Positions 18,050 to 27,300 of a DNA stretch of 64,000 nt are shown one piece after another. Numbering within the stretch: the first letter of the stretch is position 1; each line of letters begins with the position of its first letter. The notes under the pieces were generated by a model, which saw only the letters and a program-made list of their open reading frames with translations, was not told the origin of the DNA and did no database searches. This stretch comes from an uncultured Drancourtella sp. (lineage in GTDB: Bacteria > Bacillota > Clostridia > Lachnospirales > Lachnospiraceae): the NCBI GenBank assembly GCA_937880845.1, contig CALFLL010000034.1, positions 6,787 through 70,786 of the forward strand, written 5' to 3'. The translations under genes and the position numbers were made by a program.

Positions 18050-18078
18050 TGGACTTTTAAAACCAATAGGGATATAAT
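18050..18078 (+). promoter_or_regulatory. Sigma-A-type promoter of PFOR
   Basis: -35 TGGACT (18050-18055), a 17-base spacer and a perfect -10 TATAAT (18073-18078). The predicted start near 18085 gives a leader of about 48 bases before the ATG at 18133, which carries AAGGAGGAA. Confidence 0.65.
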
Positions 18079-18132
18079 AAAAATATCTATGAATTTAGAA
18101 ACACTTTTTGAAACTTAAGGAGGAATAAAGAA

Positions 18133-21100
18133 ATGGGAAGATCAATGAAAACCATGGATGGTAACCATGCTGCAGCTCATGCTTCTTATGCATTTACAGA
18201 TGTAGCGGCAATCTATCCGATCACACCATCATCCGTTATGGCAGAAGCTACAGATGAATGGGCTACCCAGGGAAGAAAAAATATTTTTGGACAAGAAGTA
18301 CAGGTAACAGAAATGCAGTCCGAAGCAGGTGCTGCAGGTACTGTACATGGATCCCTTGCTGCAGGTGCTCTTACAACAACTTATACAGCATCTCAGGGAT
18401 TACTTCTTATGATTCCTAACTTATATAAAATCGCAGGAGAACAGCTTCCGGGTGTATTCAACGTATCTGCCCGTGCACTTGCAAGCCATGCACTCTCCAT
18501 TTTTGGTGACCACTCTGACGTATATGCATGCCGTCAGACAGGATGTGCGATGCTTTGTGAATCAAGTGTTCAGGAAGTTATGGATTTGACACCGGTTGCT
18601 CACTGTGCAGCTATCAAAGGACGTCTTCCGTTCATCAACTTCTTCGATGGATTCCGTACATCCCACGAAATTCAGAAAATCGAAACATGGGATTACGAAG
18701 ATCTGAAAGAATTAGTAGATATGGATGCAGTAGATGCATTCCGTAAACATGCATTAAATCCAAATCATCCTTGCGAAAGAGGATCTGCCCAGAATCCGGA
18801 CGTATTCTTCCAGGCAAGAGAAGCATGTAATCCATTCTACGATGCTATGCCGGCTATCGTTCAGGAATACATGGATAAAGTAAACGCAAAAATCGGCACA
18901 AATTACAAACTGTTCAACTACCACGGAGCAGAAGATGCAGAGCATGTGATCATTGCTATGGGTTCTGTTTGTGAAACAATCGATGAAACAGTTGATTACT
19001 TACTTGCACAGGGCAAGAAAGTCGGTGTCGTAAAAGTTCGTCTTTACAGACCGTTCTGCGCAGAAGCACTTGTAAATGCAATTCCGGATTCCGTAAAAGT
19101 AATTTCTGTTCTTGACAGAACAAAAGAACCGGGAGCACAGGGCGAACCATTGTACCTTGATGTTGTTGCAGCATTAAAGGGAACAAAATTTGACGGTGTT
19201 AAGATTCAGACAGGACGTTACGGATTAGGTTCCAAAGATACAACACCTGCTCAGATCGTAGCCGTATACGAAAATACAGAAAAAGAAAAATTCACAATCG
19301 GTATCGTAGATGATGTTACACATCTGTCTCTGGAAGTAGGAGCTCCGCTTGTTACAACTCCGGAAGGAACAATCAACTGTAAATTCTGGGGACTTGGTGC
19401 TGACGGTACAGTCGGTGCAAACAAGAACTCCATTAAGATCATCGGTGACAACACAGATATGTATGCTCAGGCATATTTTGATTACGACTCTAAGAAATCC
19501 GGCGGTGTGACAATGTCTCACTTACGTTTTGGTAAGAAACCGATCAAATCTACATATCTGATCAAGAAAGCAAACTTTGTTGCATGCCATAACCCATCTT
19601 ACATCAACAAGTACAACATGGTTCAGGAACTTGTTGACGGAGGAACATTCCTTCTGAACTGCCCATGGGATATGGAAGGACTGGAAAAACATCTTCCGGG
19701 ACAGGTAAAAGCATTCATCGCTAACCACAACATCAAGTTCTATGTGATCGACGGTATCAAGATCGGTAAAGAAATCGGACTTGGCGGACGTATCAATACA
19801 ATCCTTCAGTCTGCTTTCTTCAAACTTGCAGCCATCATTCCGGAAGAAGAAGCAATCGACTTAATGAAGAAAGCAGCAAAAGCTACTTACGGAAGAAAAG
19901 GTGACAAGATCGTTCAGATGAACTACGATGCCATCGATGCAGGTGCAAAACAGGTTGTTGAAGTAAAAGTACCTGAAAGCTGGAAAGACGCAGCAGACGA
20001 AGGTTTATTCACACCTGAAGTAAAAGGCGGAAGAAAAGAAGTTGTAGACTTCGTTAAAAATATTCAGGCAAAAGTAAATGCACAGGAAGGTAACACATTA
20101 CCGGTATCTGCATTTACAGAATACGTAGACGGTACAACACCATCCGGAACAGCTGCTTACGAAAAACGTGGTATCGCAGTAGATATCCCGATCTGGCAGC
20201 CGGAAAACTGTATCCAGTGTAACCGTTGTGCATATGTATGTCCGCACGCAGTTATCCGTCCGGTAGCTCTGACAGAAGAAGAAGCTGCAAATGTTCCGGA
20301 AGGAATGCAGACAATTCCGATGATTGGTATGCCGGATATGAAATTCTCCATCACAGTATCTGCTTATGACTGTACAGGATGTGGTTCCTGTGCTAATGTC
20401 TGCCCAGGAAAGAAAGGCGAAAAAGCGCTTGTTATGGGTAATATGGAAGAAAACGTTGGAGAACAGAACTTCTTTGATTACGGAAGAGAAATCGAAGTAA
20501 AACCGGAAGTTGTTGCCAAATTCAAAGAAAACACAGTAAAAGGAAGCCAGTTCAAACAGCCTCTGCTTGAATTCTCCGGAGCTTGTGCAGGATGTGGTGA
20601 AACACCTTACGCTAAATTGGTAACACAGTTATTCGGTGATAGAATGTACATTGCAAATGCAACAGGATGTTCTTCTATCTGGGGTAACTCCTCACCGTCT
20701 ACACCATACACAGTAAACGCACAGGGCAAAGGACCTGCTTGGTCTAACTCTCTGTTTGAAGACAATGCTGAGTTTGGTTATGGTATGATGCTTGCTAACA
20801 AAGCATTGAGAAACGGCTTAAAAGCAAAAGTAGAATCCGTTGCAGCATCCGATAAAGCTTCTGAAGAAGTAAAAGCAGCATGTCAGGAATGGTTAGATAC
20901 ATTCTCCTGTGGCGCTACAAACGGAACAGCTACAGACAAATTAGTGGCAGCATTAGAAGGATGCGACTGCGAAGTATGTAAAGACATCGTTAAGAATAAA
21001 GACTTCCTTGCTAAGAAATCCCAGTGGATCTTCGGTGGAGACGGTTGGGCATATGATATCGGATTCGGCGGACTTGACCATGTACTTGCAAGCGGACAGG

Positions 21101-21666
21101 ATATCAACATCATGGTATTCGATACAGAAGTTTACTCCAACACAGGCGGACAGGCTTCCAAATCTACAAAGACAGGTGCTATCGCTCAGTTCGCAGCAGG
21201 CGGTAAAGAAGTTAAGAAGAAAGACCTTGCAGGTATCGCTATGAGCTATGGATATGTATACGTTGCTCAGATCGCAATGGGTGCTGACTTCAACCAGACC
21301 GTAAAAGCAATCTCCGAAGCAGAAGCTTATCCGGGACCATCACTGATCATCGCTTATGCTCCATGTATTAACCATGGTATTAAGAAAGGTATGAGCAAAG
21401 CTCAGACAGAAGAACAGTTGGCAGTAGAATGTGGATACTGGAACAACTTCAGATTCAATCCGGCTGCTGAAAACAAATTCACTCTGGACAGCAAGGCTCC
21501 GACAGGAGATTATCAGGAATTCTTAAACGGAGAAGTTCGTTACAACTCTCTTGTAAGACAGAATCCGGAAAAAGCAAAAGAATTATTTGCTAAGAACGAA
21601 CAGGAAGCAAAAGAAAGATATGAATATCTGAGCAAACTTGTTGCCCTGTACGGAAAAACAGAATAA
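18133..21666 (+). CDS. nifJ: Pyruvate:ferredoxin (flavodoxin) oxidoreductase
   Basis: Oxidises pyruvate to acetyl-CoA and CO2 while reducing ferredoxin, the central fermentative step of strict anaerobes. It is a single-chain enzyme of 1177 residues. The N-terminal pyrimidine domain has YPITPSS, then the gamma domain. Two 4Fe-4S clusters follow: C-x2-C-x2-C-x3-C from C693 and a second from C747. The proximal-cluster Cys of CAGCGET lies near 818, and the thiamine-diphosphate site GDGWAYDIGFGG (about 970) precedes SNTGGQASKST. Codon use is strongly biased, as expected for a highly expressed gene. It has its own promoter and terminator. Confidence 0.98.
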   Translation: MGRSMKTMDGNHAAAHASYAFTDVAAIYPITPSSVMAEATDEWATQGRKNIFGQEVQVTEMQSEAGAAGTVHGSLAAGALTTTYTASQGLLLMIPNLYKIAGEQLPGVFNVSARALASHALSIFGDHSDVYACRQTGCAMLCESSVQEVMDLTPVAHCAAIKGRLPFINFFDGFRTSHEIQKIETWDYEDLKELVDMDAVDAFRKHALNPNHPCERGSAQNPDVFFQAREACNPFYDAMPAIVQEYMDKVNAKIGTNYKLFNYHGAEDAEHVIIAMGSVCETIDETVDYLLAQGKKVGVVKVRLYRPFCAEALVNAIPDSVKVISVLDRTKEPGAQGEPLYLDVVAALKGTKFDGVKIQTGRYGLGSKDTTPAQIVAVYENTEKEKFTIGIVDDVTHLSLEVGAPLVTTPEGTINCKFWGLGADGTVGANKNSIKIIGDNTDMYAQAYFDYDSKKSGGVTMSHLRFGKKPIKSTYLIKKANFVACHNPSYINKYNMVQELVDGGTFLLNCPWDMEGLEKHLPGQVKAFIANHNIKFYVIDGIKIGKEIGLGGRINTILQSAFFKLAAIIPEEEAIDLMKKAAKATYGRKGDKIVQMNYDAIDAGAKQVVEVKVPESWKDAADEGLFTPEVKGGRKEVVDFVKNIQAKVNAQEGNTLPVSAFTEYVDGTTPSGTAAYEKRGIAVDIPIWQPENCIQCNRCAYVCPHAVIRPVALTEEEAANVPEGMQTIPMIGMPDMKFSITVSAYDCTGCGSCANVCPGKKGEKALVMGNMEENVGEQNFFDYGREIEVKPEVVAKFKENTVKGSQFKQPLLEFSGACAGCGETPYAKLVTQLFGDRMYIANATGCSSIWGNSSPSTPYTVNAQGKGPAWSNSLFEDNAEFGYGMMLANKALRNGLKAKVESVAASDKASEEVKAACQEWLDTFSCGATNGTATDKLVAALEGCDCEVCKDIVKNKDFLAKKSQWIFGGDGWAYDIGFGGLDHVLASGQDINIMVFDTEVYSNTGGQASKSTKTGAIAQFAAGGKEVKKKDLAGIAMSYGYVYVAQIAMGADFNQTVKAISEAEAYPGPSLIIAYAPCINHGIKKGMSKAQTEEQLAVECGYWNNFRFNPAAENKFTLDSKAPTGDYQEFLNGEVRYNSLVRQNPEKAKELFAKNEQEAKERYEYLSKLVALYGKTE

Positions 21667-21694
21667 TCATTGTAATTTTTGAAATTACGTTTTG

Positions 21695-21725
21695 GGAGAC
21701 ACAGAGAATCTGTGTCTCCTTTTTA
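21695..21725 (+). terminator. Terminator after PFOR
   Basis: Perfect 10-bp stem ggagacacag (21695-21704) / ctgtgtctcc (21710-21719), five-base loop agaat, then a run of T. Confidence 0.93.
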
Positions 21726-21741
21726 TGTCGGAAAAAGAGGA

Positions 21742-21770
21742 TTGCAAATGTATTGAAGGTCTGGTATAAC
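21742..21770 (+). promoter_or_regulatory. Promoter of the GH127 gene
   Basis: -35 TTGCAA (21742-21747), a 17-base spacer and an extended -10 TGG-TATAAC (21765-21770). It lies between the PFOR terminator and the ribosome site AGGAGG. No operator-like palindrome was seen beside it. Confidence 0.6.
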
Positions 21771-21792
21771 CAAACTAACAGGAGGTGCAGAA

Positions 21793-24066
21793 GTGGACGC
21801 AAAAGAAAGAATCAGAAAAGATATGGAAACTTTATATCTGGGAAATTTAAACACGGTAGAATTTGATCTGGAACTTCCGATAAAAGGAAAGTACGGATCT
21901 GAAATTGAATGGGAGTCGGGACATCCCCGTTTTCTTGGGGCAGATGGCAAGGTAACCCGTCCGGTGTACGGAACGGGAGACCGTATCGTACCATTATGGG
22001 CGACTTTTTCTTGCGGTGATGAAAAAATAACAAAAGAATACAGGGTATGTATTTTACAGGAAAAACCACAGATTCGGGTAAAAAGTGTGAGGAAAATCAA
22101 ACGGGAAGTTTTGAAAAACAGGGAAATCTTTTTACCGGAAGTGGCGGTCATTTGTACGGAAGAGGAGCATTTGCTTTCTCATAAAATCAACTGGGAGGGC
22201 GGCAGTAGAAGGATTTACCAAACAACGGGAAAAGTTTTGGAAAAGGGCAGACTGGACGGATTGGAAAATGAGGTTCTGGCAGAAATCTATGTAAAAGAAC
22301 AGTGTGAACAGGCAAAGAAAAAAAGTGCGGATACAACGGTTCGTTTTTTTGATCATGGAGAGGCGGTCTTGGAAGGGGAAAGCAGATTTTATACGGCTCA
22401 GGAAGAAATGAAACAATTTCTCTTATCCACAGATGATGATCAGATGCTTTATAATTTCAGGACGGCATCCGGGCTGGACACAAAGGGAGCTGATCCGATG
22501 ACAGGATGGGATGATCCAAAGTGTAATCTCAGAGGACATACGACAGGGCACTATCTTTCTGCCCTTGCCCTTTGCTACAAAGCGTGTAAAGAGGAAAGGA
22601 TCAAAGAAAAAGCCTGTTATATGATTCAGGAAATGAAAAAATGTCAGGAAGCATTTGAAAAAATTCCCGGAATTCATAAAGGGTTTTTAAGCGGATATAC
22701 CGAAGAACAGTTTGATAAACTGGAACAGTACACTCCGTATCCGGAAATATGGGCTCCGTATTATACCCTTCATAAGATTTTGGCAGGATTGCTGGACTGC
22801 TATGAATTTGTACAGATCGATGATGCACTTTTGATCGCACAAAAACTGGGGAAATGGGTGTATGCCAGGTTATCTTCATTGACGGAAGAAAAAAGAAGAA
22901 AAATGTGGGCCATGTATATTGCCGGAGAATACGGCGGCATGAATGAAGTGATGGCAAGATTATATAAAATAACCGGGGAGAATATCTATCTGGAAACTGC
23001 AAAATATTTTGATAATGAAAAATTATTTCTTCCTATGGAATGGAAAACCGACACGTTGGAAGGAATGCACGCTAACCAACATATTCCTCAGATGATTGGG
23101 GCGATGGAAATTTTTAAGGCAACAGAAGAAAAGAAATATTACGATATAGCCCGGTTTTTCTGGGAAACGGTAACAGAGAAACATGTTTATGCCATCGGTG
23201 GAACAGGAGAAGGGGAAATGTTTAAAGCACCGGGATGTATTGGTGATGCTTTGACAGAAAATACGGCGGAAAGCTGTGCTTCCTACAACATGCTGAAATT
23301 GACAAAAGAACTGTATCCGTATGAAAAGAAAAAAGAAATGATCGACTATTATGAAAGAACCATGACAAACCATATTCTTGGAGGAAAGGAGCACGGAGCA
23401 ACGGGAGAAACGGTTTATTTCATGCCTCTGGCTCCCGGATATGCCAAAAAATTTGAACATGAAAATTCCTGTTGTCACGGAACGGGGATGGAAAGCCACT
23501 TTAAATATGCGGATATGATTTATACGGCAGAAGGAGAAACGCTTTTTATCCATCTTTTTATTACATCCCGCCTGGACTGGAAAGAAGAACAGGTTGTAGT
23601 CCGGCAAAAAACAAAAATGGAAGAGCCGGGATGCGGTACCATTGAGGTAGAAACCCAGAAAGAGCGGAAAATTAAAATAAGGATTCCGCACTGGAGTAAA
23701 AATGAATGGAATATCTATATGGACGGAATGCGTATAATAAAATACGGAGAAGAAGAAGGCTATGCCGTGCTGAAGATTCCGGAAGGAACACATACGATAC
23801 GGACAGAATTCCGGGGGACTTTTCGTTTGGAGAGTGCACCGGATCGAAAAGAATTGACAACTTTCCATTATGGACCTTATGTGCTTGCGGCACTCAGTGA
23901 TGAAAAGGAATATTTGAAATTTTCTGTTGATGAAAAAGAAGCAGAAAAGCATATAAAAAGAAACGGACTTGAATTCCGATATAATGGGATTTGTTTTAAA
24001 CCATTGTTTGATTTGAATTGTGAATCATTTCAGGTTTATATGAAAAAAGAGTCGGAGAATGCATGA
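21793..24066 (+). CDS. Glycoside hydrolase, GH127-like beta-L-arabinofuranosidase (DUF1680 family)
   Basis: Probably releases arabinofuranose units in the cytoplasm, since there is no signal peptide. An N-terminal Ig-like beta domain (about 1-90) precedes the (alpha/alpha)6 barrel and beta-sandwich. Barrel marks are TGHYLSALALCY, YYTLHKILAGLLD and GGMNEVMARLY. The zinc/cysteine centre of GH127 is visible as ENTAESCASYNM and NSCCHGTGMES (Glu, Cys and the Cys-Cys pair; the cysteine nucleophile is by family analogy). The start is GTG after AGGAGG. No sugar transporter or regulator lies beside it. Family members differ in substrate, so the exact activity is uncertain. Confidence 0.82.
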   Translation: MDAKERIRKDMETLYLGNLNTVEFDLELPIKGKYGSEIEWESGHPRFLGADGKVTRPVYGTGDRIVPLWATFSCGDEKITKEYRVCILQEKPQIRVKSVRKIKREVLKNREIFLPEVAVICTEEEHLLSHKINWEGGSRRIYQTTGKVLEKGRLDGLENEVLAEIYVKEQCEQAKKKSADTTVRFFDHGEAVLEGESRFYTAQEEMKQFLLSTDDDQMLYNFRTASGLDTKGADPMTGWDDPKCNLRGHTTGHYLSALALCYKACKEERIKEKACYMIQEMKKCQEAFEKIPGIHKGFLSGYTEEQFDKLEQYTPYPEIWAPYYTLHKILAGLLDCYEFVQIDDALLIAQKLGKWVYARLSSLTEEKRRKMWAMYIAGEYGGMNEVMARLYKITGENIYLETAKYFDNEKLFLPMEWKTDTLEGMHANQHIPQMIGAMEIFKATEEKKYYDIARFFWETVTEKHVYAIGGTGEGEMFKAPGCIGDALTENTAESCASYNMLKLTKELYPYEKKKEMIDYYERTMTNHILGGKEHGATGETVYFMPLAPGYAKKFEHENSCCHGTGMESHFKYADMIYTAEGETLFIHLFITSRLDWKEEQVVVRQKTKMEEPGCGTIEVETQKERKIKIRIPHWSKNEWNIYMDGMRIIKYGEEEGYAVLKIPEGTHTIRTEFRGTFRLESAPDRKELTTFHYGPYVLAALSDEKEYLKFSVDEKEAEKHIKRNGLEFRYNGICFKPLFDLNCESFQVYMKKESENA

Positions 24067-24092
24067 TTTTTGCATTCCCCGACTCTTTTTTT
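24049..24092 (+). terminator. Terminator overlapping the end of the GH127 gene
   Basis: Arms 24049-24063 (gagtcggagaatgca) and 24071-24085 (tgcattccccgactc) pair with one mismatch, followed by seven T. The left arm codes for the last residues of the enzyme. An A-run before the stem would let it work in both directions. Confidence 0.85.
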
Positions 24093-24427
24093 GGTGCATA
24101 AAAATTTAGTATTAAGCATAAAAATTTAAAATTGGTAATAATGTTAAAGAAATAAAAATATAAAATGTGAATAAATTGTGAAAAAATGAACAAAAACTGA
24201 ACCGAATCCTAGTGATAAATGACCAAATATAAAATTGTCAACAAAGAAAAACAAGAAAAAAATTAAAAAAAATAATAAAAAAATGAATAAACATCAAAAA
24301 ATTTAAAAAATACAAAAAATAATGACGAAAATGTAAAAATATGAAACAAATTAAGTGTTCATATATTGACAGAAAGAGGCGTATGATGATACTATAATTA
24401 TACATTTTTTGAGGGGAGGAAAAACCC
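24093..24427. other. AT-rich intergenic region with promoter for the peptidase/opp block
   Basis: About 335 bases of very A-rich DNA without an open frame, hairpin or RNA-gene signature that I can recognise. Near its right end is a perfect -35 TTGACA (24366-24371). Possible -10 hexamers are TACTAT at 18 bases and TATAAT (24393-24398) at a long 21-base spacing. The AT-rich upstream stretch may act as an UP element or regulator target. That is inference. Confidence 0.5.
24366..24398 (+). promoter_or_regulatory. Probable promoter of pepP-oppABCDF
   Basis: TTGACA (24366-24371) matches the -35 consensus fully. The best-placed -10 is TACTAT (24390-24395, 18-base spacer), overlapping the perfect but over-distant TATAAT at 24393. 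A GGGGAGGA ribosome site follows just before the ATG at 24428. Confidence 0.5.
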
Positions 24428-25498
24428 ATGAATTCAATAGAAAGATTAAGGAATTACATGGAAGAACATGACATAGAATCTTTTTTTATTGCCAAACCGG
24501 CGAACGTTCGATATATCAGTTCTTATACAGGAGATGATTCCTATCTTTATATTACAAGGAAGCACCAGTATTTCATAACAGATCCGAGATATACAGAGCA
24601 GGCATCTTATGAATGTCCGGATTATGAAATCGTAAACTGGCGTACGCCTGGTAATTCCATTGGTAAGACAATCCATCATTTGAGTGAAATGGAACAGATC
24701 AAAACCATCGGTTTTGAGGAAGATTACCTTACGTTTAGCTTTTATGAGTCGATCCGGAGGGAAGTTTCCGCAGAGATGGTTCCGACCGTCAATGTGACAG
24801 AGGAATTTCGCTCTGTAAAGACAAAGGAAGAAGAAGGATATTTAAGAGCAGCCTGTGAGATCGCATCAAGAGCATTCGATAAGATTTTAAAAGACATCCG
24901 TGTCGGTGTCACAGAAAAGGAACTGGCTTCCAGACTTTCCCACTATATGGTGATGGAAGGAGCGGACACAAAGCCGTACGGAGGCATTTTGATTTCCGGA
25001 GCAAGAACTTCTCTGCTGCACGGTATCCCATCCAGCAAGGCGATCGAATATGGCGATTTTGTCCTGATGGATTACGGATGCCAGTACAATGGCTACCTGT
25101 CAGATATGACAAGAACCGTTGTAGTAGGGAAAGCAAGTGAAGAGCAAAGGAAAGTATACGACCTGTCCAGACAGATGACAGAAGATGTAGAAGCGATGAT
25201 CAAACCGGGAGTAACCGGAACAGAATGTTATGAAGCATCTTTAAAAGCAATCAAAGACACACCATATCTGCAGTACAATTATGGAGGAATCGGACATGGT
25301 GTTGGATTATTTGTACATGAACTTCCGTTCATCGGAAGCAATTCCACTGCAGTATTGCAGGAGGGAAATATTCTTACGGTAGAACCGGGAATTTATATTC
25401 CGGGCTGGGGAGGAGTCAGAGTCGAAGACCAGGGACTCATCACGGCAAATGGATATGAAAACCTGATAAGTGCTACACATGAGCTGATAGAGCTATAA
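24428..25498 (+). CDS. Xaa-Pro aminopeptidase (M24B family)
   Basis: Cytoplasmic metallopeptidase that removes N-terminal residues before proline. The N-terminal creatinase-like domain (about 1-125) is followed by the pita-bread fold with the five metal ligands: Asp in LMDYGC and SDMTRT, His in GIGHGVGLFVHE, Glu in TVEPGIY and Glu in RVEDQG. Length of 356 is typical. It lies just upstream of a full oligopeptide transporter, so peptides taken in by Opp are probably trimmed by this enzyme. Confidence 0.94.
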   Translation: MNSIERLRNYMEEHDIESFFIAKPANVRYISSYTGDDSYLYITRKHQYFITDPRYTEQASYECPDYEIVNWRTPGNSIGKTIHHLSEMEQIKTIGFEEDYLTFSFYESIRREVSAEMVPTVNVTEEFRSVKTKEEEGYLRAACEIASRAFDKILKDIRVGVTEKELASRLSHYMVMEGADTKPYGGILISGARTSLLHGIPSSKAIEYGDFVLMDYGCQYNGYLSDMTRTVVVGKASEEQRKVYDLSRQMTEDVEAMIKPGVTGTECYEASLKAIKDTPYLQYNYGGIGHGVGLFVHELPFIGSNSTAVLQEGNILTVEPGIYIPGWGGVRVEDQGLITANGYENLISATHELIEL

Positions 25499-25514
25499 AA
25501 GGAGGCGTGTATTT

Positions 25515-27152
25515 ATGAAAAAGAAAGTTTTGGCAGTTTTACTGACAGCGGCTATGGGAGCGTCCCTGATGGCAGGATGCGGTGTACCAAAGAGTGGTGA
25601 CAGTGACAAGTCCGGAGGAGACTCCGACGAAAAGGTCTTCCGTTATTCCACAAGAACAGAGCCGACCACACTGGATCCGACAAAGGCGAACTGTATCCCG
25701 GACAATGAAGTCCAACATGCAATTACAGAAAGTCTTGTAAGAAACACCGGAGGTGAGGTAACACCGGGTGTTGCGGAAAAATGGGAAGTTTCTGAGGATG
25801 GTCTTGTATATACCTTCCATCTCAACAAAGATGCAAAATGGAGCGATGGAAAGCAGATCACGGCTCAGGATTTTGTATATAGCTGGAGAAGACTTCTGGA
25901 TCCGAAGACAGCGGCGCCATATGCATTTATCGGCGAGTATATTAAAAATGGCCTTGCAGTAGAAAAAGGTGAAATGAAACCAGAAGAACTGGGTGTTGTT
26001 GCAAAAGACGATGTAACGCTGGAAGTGACACTGGAACACCCGACCGAATATTTCTTAAGTATGATCGGCTCTCAGGCTCAGTTTGCTCCGCTTCGTCAGG
26101 ATGTAGTAGAAAAATACGGCAAAGACTTTGCGGGAGATGCGGAAAAGAATATATATTCCGGACCGTTTGTGTTGACAAGTGCAAAGAACCAGAAATGGAT
26201 CTTTGAACCAAATGAAAACTACTGGAATAAAGATGAGATTAAGCTTGACCGTGCAGAAATGAGTTATGTACAGAATCAGGAAACAGCACTTGCGATGTAT
26301 GAAGACGGAGAACTGGATTATGTAGAACTTCCATCGGCTTCCGTACAGAACTACGAAGGAAAAGCTAAAATTTTCAGAAACGGAAATGTAGACTATTTCT
26401 ATCTTAACTGCGGAAGTGATAATCCGGCACTTCAAAACAAGAACTTCCGTCTTGCATTAAACTATGCATTAGATAGAAATTCTTATAATACACTTGTAAA
26501 CAACGATGTACATGAACCAAGCAATGGTATTGTATTTAGCGGATTAAAAGGTGTTAAGACAACATATGGAGAAGAATCCAACCTGCAGTCCTATCCGATG
26601 GATGGAGATAAAGCGAAAGCAAAAGAATATCTGGATAAAGCAGTATCCGAACTTGGTTACTCCAAACCGTCCGATATTACGGTAACGATCACAACGACAG
26701 ATAATGACAGCGCTAAAAAACAGGCTGAAGTTTGTCAGGAAATGTGGAAAAAGGATCTTGGAATCAATGTAGAAATCCAACAGGTAACATATAACGAAAT
26801 GCTGAAACGCCAGCAGAGCGGCGATTATGAAATCGGATGGGGGGGCTGGGCTTCCGACTATGATGACCCATACAGCTATCTGGAATTGTTTAAATCCGAT
26901 TCATCTTATAACTACAGCCGCTACAAAAATCCGGAAGTAGATAAGTTATTAGAGGCTACACAGACAGAACTGGATCAGGCAAAACGTATGGAGATGATGC
27001 ATCAGGTAGAGCAGATCCTTGTTGATGATGCAGCATTCCTTCCGCAGGCAGAACGAAATGTTCATTATCTGTTAGATAGTGATGTAAAGAATTTTACACC
27101 TTACTATTGTGGTGAAAATATTGACTGGGTATATGTAGACATTGAAAAATAG
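25515..27152 (+). CDS. oppA: Oligopeptide ABC transporter, substrate-binding lipoprotein
   Basis: SBP_bac_5 family peptide-binding lipoprotein of 545 residues. The signal peptide ends in the lipobox LMAGC with Cys22 as lipidation site. The mature part shows EPTTLDPTKAN, a W-x-V-S-DGLVYTFHL segment and the C-terminal GWGGWASDYDDPYSYLELF, typical of OppA/DppA. A Gly/Ser/Asp linker follows the lipid anchor. It is the first transporter gene of the operon and is separated from oppB by a 148-base gap holding a GC-rich hairpin. Confidence 0.96.
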   Translation: MKKKVLAVLLTAAMGASLMAGCGVPKSGDSDKSGGDSDEKVFRYSTRTEPTTLDPTKANCIPDNEVQHAITESLVRNTGGEVTPGVAEKWEVSEDGLVYTFHLNKDAKWSDGKQITAQDFVYSWRRLLDPKTAAPYAFIGEYIKNGLAVEKGEMKPEELGVVAKDDVTLEVTLEHPTEYFLSMIGSQAQFAPLRQDVVEKYGKDFAGDAEKNIYSGPFVLTSAKNQKWIFEPNENYWNKDEIKLDRAEMSYVQNQETALAMYEDGELDYVELPSASVQNYEGKAKIFRNGNVDYFYLNCGSDNPALQNKNFRLALNYALDRNSYNTLVNNDVHEPSNGIVFSGLKGVKTTYGEESNLQSYPMDGDKAKAKEYLDKAVSELGYSKPSDITVTITTTDNDSAKKQAEVCQEMWKKDLGINVEIQQVTYNEMLKRQQSGDYEIGWGGWASDYDDPYSYLELFKSDSSYNYSRYKNPEVDKLLEATQTELDQAKRMEMMHQVEQILVDDAAFLPQAERNVHYLLDSDVKNFTPYYCGENIDWVYVDIEK

Positions 27153-27183
27153 TAATATGTAAGAAGATCATATAACAATCATA

Positions 27184-27211
27184 CCGCTGCCCGGTTCTAT
27201 ACGGGCGGCGG
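27184..27211 (+). promoter_or_regulatory. GC-rich intercistronic hairpin between oppA and oppB
   Basis: Arms ccgctgcccg (27184-27193) and cgggcggcgg (27202-27211) form a 10-bp stem with one U-G pair. The tail (atttattaaata) is not a strong T-tract. The right arm can pair instead with gccgccc at 27254-27260 near the oppB leader, giving an alternative fold. Such elements often leave more oppA than oppBCDF mRNA through partial termination or stabilising the oppA 3' end. This role is inference. Confidence 0.6.
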
Positions 27212-27300
27212 ATTTATTAAATAAGAAGAAATGATTCGGGAAAGCTAAAAGGAGCCGCCCTGTACTGGATTTTCTTCGCTTACAATTAGGAGGATTAAGG

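Noticed and set aside
24093..24360. Small RNA or leader-peptide gene in the A-rich gap before the Xaa-Pro peptidase
   Set aside because: No open frame with a ribosome site, no stable hairpin and no promoter-terminator pair inside the gap.
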